From: Ornithinibacillus salinisoli
GTDB taxonomy: Bacteria > Bacillota > Bacilli > Bacillales > Amphibacillaceae
Length of the DNA stretch: 64,000 nucleotides
NCBI RefSeq assembly: GCF_042682545.1
Contig: NZ_JBHUHQ010000009.1
Reading direction: 5' to 3' (one strand)
A program made the position numbers and the translations under genes. The notes beneath the pieces were generated by a model. The model saw only the letters and a list, made by a program, of their open reading frames with translations. It ran no database searches and was not told where the DNA came from. Positions 57,043 through 64,000 of the stretch are shown piece after piece; positions within the stretch are counted from its first letter, which is position 1, and every line of letters begins with the position of its first letter.

Positions 57043-58056
57043 TTACAGCATCAATTCAGCTATGATCTCGTATGAACGTAGTCTGTCTTCATGATTGTAA
57101 ATTTGTGAACTAATGATTAGCTCATCTGCTTTTGTATCGTTAATGAAACTCTCTAGGCCCTGTTTTACAGTTTCTTTGTCCCCGACAATCGTTGTTCTTG
57201 AATCCAATGCTTCCCCTATCGCTGCAATTTCCAGTGGAGAAAATAGCTCTTCTAAATTATCTACTGGCGGTTGTAATTTCGTTGGTTTACCTTTGCGAAT
57301 ATTGATAAATTGCTGTTGTTGTGAAGTGGCAATGCGTTTAGCTTCTTCATTTGTATCAGCAGCAATAACATTAACACCGAGCATGACATATGGCTTCTGC
57401 AATTGTTCAGATGGCTGGAATTGTTCACGATATAAGTGTAAGGCTTGAGATAGATACCCAGGTGCAAAATGACTAGCAAATGAGAATGGTAATCCTTTTT
57501 GTGCAGCAAGTTGTGCACTAAATCCACTCGATCCTAACAACCAAATTGGGATGTTTAGTCCTTGCCCAGGTACTGCCTTTACCCTTGATACCGGTTCATC
57601 AGAAAAGTAGTCTTGAAGCTCATTTACTTGCATAGGAAAATCTTCTACACTCATATTTAATGTACGCCGAAGTGCATATGCAGTCGCTTGATCACTTCCG
57701 GGAGCGCGACCTAGTCCAAGATCAATACGACCAGGATAAAGTGATTCAAGTGTCCCAAATTGCTCGGCAATAACAAGTGTTGCATGATTTGGTAGCATTA
57801 CGCCACCAGCACCAACACGAATGTGTTTCGTTTTTCCTGCAATATGGCCAATGATGACAGATGTTGCGGAACTGGCGATTCCCGGCATATTGTGATGCTC
57901 TGCTAACCAGTAACGATTAAACCCCCACTTTTCCACCTGTTGTGCGATATCGACACTATTTTGAAAGGATTCCGCTGGGTTACTCCCTTCGTTAATTGGT
58001 GCTAAATCTAAAACAGATAATGGTATATTATGAAATGTTTTTGCATGGAAAGACAT
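57043..58056 (-). CDS. LLM class flavin-dependent oxidoreductase (luciferase-like, YwcH/YceB type)
   Basis: The 337-residue protein has the bacterial luciferase-like pattern: PLSVLDLAPINEGSNPAESF at the start, RYWLAEHHNMPGIASSATSV, VGAGGVMLPNHATLVIAEQFGTLESLYPGRIDLGLGRAPGSD split across 76-117, and ELIISSQIYNHEDRLRSYE at the end. The AEHHNMPGIASS motif marks the MsnO8-like subgroup. These enzymes use reduced FMN and O2; substrate unknown. ATG at 58056 follows AGGAGTG. Monocistronic. Confidence 0.87.
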   Translation of the reverse strand: MSFHAKTFHNIPLSVLDLAPINEGSNPAESFQNSVDIAQQVEKWGFNRYWLAEHHNMPGIASSATSVIIGHIAGKTKHIRVGAGGVMLPNHATLVIAEQFGTLESLYPGRIDLGLGRAPGSDQATAYALRRTLNMSVEDFPMQVNELQDYFSDEPVSRVKAVPGQGLNIPIWLLGSSGFSAQLAAQKGLPFSFASHFAPGYLSQALHLYREQFQPSEQLQKPYVMLGVNVIAADTNEEAKRIATSQQQQFINIRKGKPTKLQPPVDNLEELFSPLEIAAIGEALDSRTTIVGDKETVKQGLESFINDTKADELIISSQIYNHEDRLRSYEIIAELML

Positions 58057-58280
58057 GTATTTCACTCCTAGTAGCATTATTTCTTAATAAAAAATGATAC
58101 GACTTTTATAGTTGTTCGTCCAATTATTGGATTGTAAAGTTTGCCTTTTTATGTTCGATTAGGTTGAAAAGGAAGAGGTTCTGTATACTATATACAATAA
58201 AAATGATGCAAACCGAAATAATGACAGCGTTTCCAAACGCCGATTATGAAGGGATTAGCATAAAAATAACTTTCTGAATT

Positions 58281-58309
58281 TTGAGTAAAGATTAGTTTTG
58301 TGTTATAAT
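58281..58309 (+). promoter_or_regulatory. SigA promoter of the glutamate synthase operon
   Basis: TTGAGT at 58281-58286, a 17-nt spacer and TATAAT at 58304-58309. It agrees well with the SigA consensus and gives a leader of about 83 nt. Confidence 0.82.
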
Positions 58310-58338
58310 AAGGTAAATTGATAATTTTTAGTTAATTT

Positions 58339-58368
58339 AGTGTGTTCGTTTTTCCAAATGAACACACT
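58339..58368 (+). promoter_or_regulatory. Leader hairpin before gltB (attenuator-like)
   Basis: AGTGTGTTC / GAACACACT is a perfect 9-bp stem with a 12-nt loop in the leader, 31 nt before the start codon, followed by TTCTATA. It could be a weak attenuator or an mRNA stabiliser; no competing antiterminator is apparent. Confidence 0.5.
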
Positions 58369-58398
58369 TTCTATAACCACAGGGAAGGAGTTGTTGTG

Positions 58399-61300
58399 AT
58401 GACACGAAATGGATACCCAGAACAACAGGGGTTATATCATCCTGACTTTGAGCATGAGGCGTGTGGGATTGGGATGATCGCAAACATAAATGGTAAGAAG
58501 ACACATAACATTGTTCAAAATGCAATTAACATACTTTGCAATATGGAACACCGGGGTGGACAATCAGCAGATACGAGTACTGGTGATGGTGCGGGTATAT
58601 TAACGCAAATACCAAACCGTTTCTTTCAAAAACAATGCCTGAAAGAAGATATTCATCTTCCAAATAAAGGGGAATATGGGATTGGGATGTTTTTTCTTCC
58701 CGATAACTTAGATCTCCGAATGGAATGTAAGGAAATGGTAGAATCCATTATCCATGAAGAAGGTCAAGCATGTCTTGGATGGCGTCCGGTTCCGTTGAAT
58801 GAGTCGTTTATAGGGAAGCTTGCTGCAAAAAGCAAACCAACGATTCGCCAAGTGTTTATTCGAAAATCAGAGGATCTTGTCGATCAGATGGATTTTGAAC
58901 GAAAATTATATGTTATACGTAAACAGATTGAACAGGAAGTTGCCAAAAATCCTAACTATGAAGATGTCTACATTAGTAGTTTATCGACCCGTACCATCGT
59001 ATACAAAGGAATGCTTATTCCGGAACAGTTAGATTCCTTCTACATCGATTTGAACCATCCCGATTTTAAATCCGCACTAGCGCTAGTCCATTCACGTTTT
59101 AGTACAAATACGTTTCCGAGCTGGAAAAGAGCTCATCCGAATCGTTATACGATCCACAACGGGGAATTCAACACATTACGGGGTAATGTAAATTGGATGC
59201 GGGCCAGGGAGCAACTTTGCGTATCCGATTATTTTGATGAAAAAGATTTAGAAAAAATCCTACCTATCATGGATGCGGATGGAAGTGATTCTTCTATATT
59301 TGATAATACATTTGAGTTTTTACATTTATCAGGAAGATCGCTTGCACATACAGCAATGATGATGATTCCTGAACCATGGGCAAACGATCCATCCATCATA
59401 GCAGAGAAACGGGACTTTTATGAATACCATAGTACTTTAATGGAACCATGGGATGGACCTAGTGCTGTCGTATTTACTGATGGATCACAAATTGGAGCCT
59501 GTCTAGATCGTAATGGTTTACGGCCTGCCCGTTATTATGTGACGAAAAAAGGCATGATTGTGCTTGGTTCTGAAGTTGGTGCATTAGATATATTTGCAGA
59601 TGATATTTTATATAAGGACCGTCTGCAGCCTGGAAAAATGCTGTTAGTAGATTTAGACAAGGGAATCATTATTCCAGATGAAGATATAAAATTACAGGTT
59701 GCTTCCGAACAACCATACAAAGAATGGTTAGAAAACCTAATAGATATAGATAATCTTCCTGAAGTAGAATCGGAAAAAATCTCACAATCGGAAGGCAAAC
59801 TATTAGAACAGCAGCTTGCTTTTGGATATACACGTGAGGAAATCCAAAAGATTATTAAGCCGCTAGTAACGGGTGGAAAGGATCCAATAGGTTCGATGGG
59901 ATATGACTCTCCTTTAGCAGTCCTATCTAAAAAGCCACAGCTTTTGTATAACTATTTTAAGCAGCTTTTCGCTCAAGTTACGAATCCACCGTTAGATGCA
60001 ATTCGAGAGCAGATGGTTACGATGACAAGTACGACTATAGGAGCGGAAGGTAATTTAGTAGATCCGAATGCTAATAGTTGTAGACATATACGGTTAGATA
60101 CACCGTTATTAACAAATAAACAGCTTGCCAAATTGCGTAACGAAGATGTGAACGGGCTTCCATCAGCAACGCTCTCCATTCTCTTTGATGCCAAACAAGG
60201 TTCAATCGAAGGAGCTTTGCAACAATTATTTGAACAAGCAAATCAAGCCATCCAAAATGGCGCAACATTACTCATTTTATCGGATCGTGGTTTATCCAGT
60301 GAAAAAGCAGCTATACCAGCATTACTTGCTGTGTCCGGTTTACACCATCATCTTATACGTAAAGCTATCCGTACCAAAGTTAGTATTTTAATAGAATCAG
60401 GTGAGCCAAGAGAAGTTCATCATTTCGCTACCTTAATTGGTTACGGGGCAGAGGGGATAAATCCTTATCTGGCATTTGAAACTATTGATCAGTTAGTTGA
60501 TTATAACGAATTGGAAAATCTACATGTGGAACAAGCTATTCAGAAATATGTATCCTCTGTAACAGATGGAATCGTAAAAATTTTATCCAAAATGGGGATA
60601 TCAACAATTCAAAGTTATCGTGGCGCTCAAATTTTTGAAGCAATTGGTATCAAAAATGATGTCATTGAAAGATATTTCACTGGGACAGCATCCCGTCTTG
60701 GTGGCATTGGATTAGACATGATTGAAAAAGAGACGTTAATGCGTCATGAGAACGCATTCAAGGTGAAACGTGGAGAAAATCGTGTATTGGATGCAGGCGA
60801 TGAATACCAATACCGTGAAAATGGGGAAGATCACCAATATAATCCGCGGACAATATATACATTGCAACATGCATGCCGTTCGGGAAACTATGAACTTTTC
60901 AAAGACTATTCCACAATGTTGACGGATGAAAAGCAGAACCTGCAATCACTAAGAGGTTTACTGAAATTTAAAAAACGAAATCCGGTACCAATTGAAGAAG
61001 TGGAATCCGTTGAAGCGATCTGTGCTCGCTTCAAAACCGGGGCCATGTCATTTGGTGCGATAAGTAAAGAAGCGCATGAAGCACTCGCAATTGCGATGAA
61101 TCGAATAGGCGGTAAAAGTAATTCAGGTGAAGGTGGCGAATCTCCAGACAGGTTTACTCCAGATGAAAATGGTGATCTGCGTCGAAGTGCAATAAAACAA
61201 GTGGCTTCTGGTCGTTTCGGGGTTACGAGCCATTATTTGGTGAATGCTGATGAAATCCAGATTAAAGTTGCTCAAGGAGCAAAACCAGGTGAAGGTGGGC

Positions 61301-63033
61301 ATTTACCAGGGAAAAAAGTATATCCTTGGGTTGCTGAGGTTCGAGGTTCAACTACTGGAGTGGAATTAATCTCACCACCACCGCATCACGATATATATTC
61401 CATTGAAGATTTGGCAGAGCTTATTTATAACTTAAAGAATACAAATCCGAAGGCACGGATTAGTGTGAAGTTAGTTTCAGCCGTCGGTGTAGGAACAATT
61501 GCTGCCGGTGTTGCTAAAGGTCGAGCAGATCATGTGTTGATAAGTGGCTATGATGGTGGTACAGGTGCTGCGCCAAACACGAGCTTAAAGTATACAGGGT
61601 TGCCTTGGGAAATTGGTTTAGCGGAGACACACCAAACATTATTATTAAATGGTCTTCGAGATCGTATTGCTGTCGAAACAGATGGAAAAATGATGACAGG
61701 TCGGGATGTAGTCGTTGCAGCAATGCTCGGGGCGGAAGAATATGGCTTTTCAACTGCGCCGTTAGCTGTTTTAGGCTGTGTCATGATGCGAGTTTGTCAC
61801 TTGGACACGTGTCCGGTAGGTATCGCTACCCAAAACCCAGAGCTAAGGAAAAAATTTGCTGGGGAAGCAGATCATGTTGTCAACTTCATGCGTTTTATTG
61901 CGCAAGAGGCACGTGAAATAATGGCAGAACTAGGTTTTCATACAATTAATGAAATGATTGGAAGAACTGATGTATTAGAAGTAAATGAAGCTATTGATCA
62001 TTGGAAAGCAAAGGGATTAGATTTGTCTGCTCTTCTTTATCAACCATCCTTAAACCAAGAGGTTGGGCGGTATGCAACAAAAAAGCAAGACCATGGAATT
62101 GACAAAACGTTAGATTATCAGGAACTAATTCCTAATTGTAGACGTGCATTTAAAACACAAGAAACGGTAGAATTTACCACGGCCATTCGAAATATTCACC
62201 GAGCAACAGGTACTTTACTTGGAAGTGAAGTTACCAAAAGGTGCGGAGAGAATGGTCTACCTGAAGATACAATTAAATTGAATTTCAATGGTTCTGCCGG
62301 ACAAAGCTTTGGAGCTTTTATCCCTAGTGGAATGACGATGCGGTTGATTGGAGATGCGAATGATTTTGTTGGAAAAGGATTGTCTGGTGGTAAGATCATC
62401 GTGTACCCAGATCCAATTGTCACTTTCCCTCCAGAAAAAAATATTATTATTGGAAATGTAGCTTTTTATGGTGCAACTTCGGGTCAAGCATATATTAGAG
62501 GAATTGCTGGCGAAAGATTTTGTGTGCGAAATAGTGGTGCACATATTGTTGTAGAAGGTGTCGGTGACCATGGATGTGAATATATGACCGGGGGAAAAGT
62601 TGTTGTCTTAGGTGCTACTGGTCGGAACTTTGCAGCAGGTATGTCTGGAGGAGTAGCTTATGTTCTAGATGAGGATAAGACCTTCCGTGAGAAGGTAAAT
62701 CCGGAACTTGTTCGTGTAGAACAATTAGTAAATCATCGCGAAATTAATGAAGTTTACAATTTAATAAAACAACATGTGGAGTATACAAACAGTGCGCATG
62801 CGGAGAGGATTTTAACCTACTGGGAGACATATGTAGCGAAATTTGTTCGTGTCATTCCGATTACTTATTCAAGAATCCAAGAACGTATACAGATTCTATT
62901 GGATCGTGGATTAAACAAAATGGATGCTGAGATGATGGCATTTGAAGAGAGTCAACAAGGATTTAACGAAGGAAATAGGTATTCAAGAAGTTTACAGCCA
63001 AGACAAAAAGAAACCATGGAGTTAAAATCTTAA
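58399..63033 (+). CDS. gltB: Glutamate synthase large subunit (GOGAT alpha)
   Basis: The 1544-residue enzyme converts glutamine and 2-oxoglutarate to two glutamates. A short propeptide precedes the catalytic Cys22 (HEACGIGM), which starts the type II glutaminase domain (about 22-430). The central domain follows, then the FMN and 2-oxoglutarate barrel with GTGAAPNTSLKYTGLPWE and the 3Fe-4S cysteines in VMMRVCHLDTCPVGIATQ. The C-terminal GxGxG beta-helix shows GGKVVVLG and GRNFAAGMSGG. GAAGGAG supports ATG at 58399; the frame to 58342 overlaps the leader hairpin. B. subtilis calls this gene gltA. Confidence 0.95.
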   Translation: MTRNGYPEQQGLYHPDFEHEACGIGMIANINGKKTHNIVQNAINILCNMEHRGGQSADTSTGDGAGILTQIPNRFFQKQCLKEDIHLPNKGEYGIGMFFLPDNLDLRMECKEMVESIIHEEGQACLGWRPVPLNESFIGKLAAKSKPTIRQVFIRKSEDLVDQMDFERKLYVIRKQIEQEVAKNPNYEDVYISSLSTRTIVYKGMLIPEQLDSFYIDLNHPDFKSALALVHSRFSTNTFPSWKRAHPNRYTIHNGEFNTLRGNVNWMRAREQLCVSDYFDEKDLEKILPIMDADGSDSSIFDNTFEFLHLSGRSLAHTAMMMIPEPWANDPSIIAEKRDFYEYHSTLMEPWDGPSAVVFTDGSQIGACLDRNGLRPARYYVTKKGMIVLGSEVGALDIFADDILYKDRLQPGKMLLVDLDKGIIIPDEDIKLQVASEQPYKEWLENLIDIDNLPEVESEKISQSEGKLLEQQLAFGYTREEIQKIIKPLVTGGKDPIGSMGYDSPLAVLSKKPQLLYNYFKQLFAQVTNPPLDAIREQMVTMTSTTIGAEGNLVDPNANSCRHIRLDTPLLTNKQLAKLRNEDVNGLPSATLSILFDAKQGSIEGALQQLFEQANQAIQNGATLLILSDRGLSSEKAAIPALLAVSGLHHHLIRKAIRTKVSILIESGEPREVHHFATLIGYGAEGINPYLAFETIDQLVDYNELENLHVEQAIQKYVSSVTDGIVKILSKMGISTIQSYRGAQIFEAIGIKNDVIERYFTGTASRLGGIGLDMIEKETLMRHENAFKVKRGENRVLDAGDEYQYRENGEDHQYNPRTIYTLQHACRSGNYELFKDYSTMLTDEKQNLQSLRGLLKFKKRNPVPIEEVESVEAICARFKTGAMSFGAISKEAHEALAIAMNRIGGKSNSGEGGESPDRFTPDENGDLRRSAIKQVASGRFGVTSHYLVNADEIQIKVAQGAKPGEGGHLPGKKVYPWVAEVRGSTTGVELISPPPHHDIYSIEDLAELIYNLKNTNPKARISVKLVSAVGVGTIAAGVAKGRADHVLISGYDGGTGAAPNTSLKYTGLPWEIGLAETHQTLLLNGLRDRIAVETDGKMMTGRDVVVAAMLGAEEYGFSTAPLAVLGCVMMRVCHLDTCPVGIATQNPELRKKFAGEADHVVNFMRFIAQEAREIMAELGFHTINEMIGRTDVLEVNEAIDHWKAKGLDLSALLYQPSLNQEVGRYATKKQDHGIDKTLDYQELIPNCRRAFKTQETVEFTTAIRNIHRATGTLLGSEVTKRCGENGLPEDTIKLNFNGSAGQSFGAFIPSGMTMRLIGDANDFVGKGLSGGKIIVYPDPIVTFPPEKNIIIGNVAFYGATSGQAYIRGIAGERFCVRNSGAHIVVEGVGDHGCEYMTGGKVVVLGATGRNFAAGMSGGVAYVLDEDKTFREKVNPELVRVEQLVNHREINEVYNLIKQHVEYTNSAHAERILTYWETYVAKFVRVIPITYSRIQERIQILLDRGLNKMDAEMMAFEESQQGFNEGNRYSRSLQPRQKETMELKS

Positions 63034-63083
63034 TTCTTGGTGTTGCGACATAGGGCAAAAATGAATAAAGAAGGGGGCTTTTT

Positions 63084-64000
63084 ATGGGGAAACAAACTGG
63101 ATTTATGGAATATGACAGACAAACACGAAAAGAGCGCGACCCTAGCGTCCGGGTTGCTGACTGGGATGATTATACAGCACCACTTTCAGAACAAGAAATC
63201 CAAATTCAAGGGGCTCGTTGTATGAGTTGTGGTGTACCAACATGTCATTCGGGAATGGAGATAAATGGGGTAACAACTGGTTGCCCGGTATATCATCTAA
63301 TCCCTGAGTGGAACCAACTAGTTTATGAAGGGAAGTGGAAGGAAGCGTTAGAACGTGCCCAAGAGAAAAATAACTTTCCTGAATTTACGGGTATTGCTTG
63401 TCCTGCACCATGTGAAGGCGCTTGTGTGTTGGGGATAAATGAACCGCCTGTTGCCATACGTACAATTGAGCGTTCTATTATTGAAAAAGGTTTTGAAGAA
63501 GGTTGGGTCATACCACAACCACCTCAGAAAAGAACGGGTAAAAAGATAGCAGTTGTCGGTTCCGGCCCAGCGGGATTAGCGGCAGCAGCACAACTAAATA
63601 AGGCGGGTCACACCGTAACCGTATTTGAACGTAACGATCGTATTGGGGGATTGCTAACTTACGGAATACCAGAAATGAAGTTATCCTATGATGTTGTTAA
63701 AAGACGTGTGGATATTTTAGAGAAAGAAGGTATTTCATTTGTGACCAATACTGAGATTGGGAAAGATTATTCCGTCTCCAAACTGGAGGAATCGTTTGAT
63801 GCTGTCATCCTTTGTGGTGGGGCTACGGTTCATCGAGACATGCAAGTAGAGGGAAGCGACTTAACAGGTGTTTATCCGGCAATGGATTTTCTACATGCAA
63901 ATACGAAAAGTTTGCTTGATTCCGATCTCGGAGATAGTGATTATATTTCTGCAGCCGATAAACATGTCATAGTTATTGGCGGCGGTGATACGGGAACAGA
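63084..64000 (+). CDS. gltD: Glutamate synthase small subunit (GOGAT beta), cut by the window end
   Basis: The start is the ATG at 63084, after AAGGGGGC, 50 nt behind the large subunit; the frame is open to the end of the window (about 305 residues seen). The N-terminal Fe-S region has CMSCGVPTCHSG and GCPVYHLIPEWN, then IACPAPCEGACVLGINE. The FAD motif KIAVVGSGPAGLAAAAQL and the start of the NADPH motif HVIVIGGGDTGT follow. It takes electrons from NADPH and passes them to the large subunit. B. subtilis calls it gltB. The C-terminal part is missing only because the window ends. Confidence 0.95.
   Translation, partial: MGKQTGFMEYDRQTRKERDPSVRVADWDDYTAPLSEQEIQIQGARCMSCGVPTCHSGMEINGVTTGCPVYHLIPEWNQLVYEGKWKEALERAQEKNNFPEFTGIACPAPCEGACVLGINEPPVAIRTIERSIIEKGFEEGWVIPQPPQKRTGKKIAVVGSGPAGLAAAAQLNKAGHTVTVFERNDRIGGLLTYGIPEMKLSYDVVKRRVDILEKEGISFVTNTEIGKDYSVSKLEESFDAVILCGGATVHRDMQVEGSDLTGVYPAMDFLHANTKSLLDSDLGDSDYISAADKHVIVIGGGDTGT

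Overview
The window looks like chromosome of an AT-rich, endospore-forming member of the Bacillaceae, most like halotolerant or alkaliphilic genera such as Oceanobacillus or Virgibacillus (inference). Supporting signs are S-box (SAM-I) riboswitches on methionine genes, a glcT-ptsG pair with an RNA antiterminator target, a des-desK-desR cold-sensing cassette, a CwlC-like spore mother-cell amidase, AGGAGG-type ribosome binding sites with several TTG and GTG starts, and a NaChBac-type sodium channel. I see no rRNA, tRNA, prophage, insertion sequence or CRISPR array.

Layout. 1-6.4 kb: end of a probable ABC-F protein, then a methionine block. One S-box controls a GldA-like dehydrogenase plus mtnU; mtnE is divergent; a second S-box controls the metNPQ importer. 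6.6-13.9 kb: an XRE regulator, a polysaccharide deacetylase, an MFS transporter, a 52-nt tandem repeat array, a phosphodiesterase facing an EEP-family hydrolase, a DUF2087 regulator, a GmhB-like HAD phosphatase and two tandem XapX micro-proteins. 14-21.7 kb: a RecB-like nuclease fused to an XPD-type helicase, a general-stress flavoprotein-like gene, a cwlC-like amidase, a decayed RibD_C/DHFR-like gene and a run of small metabolic genes. 21.7-29.9 kb: an ECF sigma/anti-sigma operon with its own ECF-type promoter, an FAD dehydrogenase, a DUF1906 protein, a degenerate orphan S-box, a second methionine aminopeptidase and AT-rich hypothetical genes.

30-36 kb: a four-gene cell-envelope polysaccharide operon related to B. 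subtilis ydaJKLMN. It has two DUF2334 (YdaL-like) paralogues, a YdaM-like glycosyltransferase and a YdaJ-like protein. It lacks the c-di-GMP receptor YdaK and YdaN, and each DUF2334 gene is preceded by the same 16-bp palindromic motif. 36-45 kb: a YutJ-like NADH dehydrogenase, a secreted protein with six 28-residue repeats, SIMPL, HtpX, a thioesterase, a LytTR regulator, an acetyl-CoA hydrolase/CoA transferase and a K+/H+ antiporter. 45-54 kb: a DinG-like helicase, glcT-ptsG and des-desKR. 54-64 kb: CoA-type Nudix, DUF3231, WrbA, the voltage-gated sodium channel, a luciferase-like monooxygenase and glutamate synthase (large subunit complete, small subunit cut by the window end).

Most genes are ordinary housekeeping or accessory Bacillaceae genes. 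The points most worth a second look are the divergent YdaLLMJ-like operon with its shared palindromes, the dehydrogenase placed under a SAM riboswitch with mtnU, the orphan S-box, and several families of intergenic repeats. All functions are assigned by reading motifs and gene order; no database search was run.
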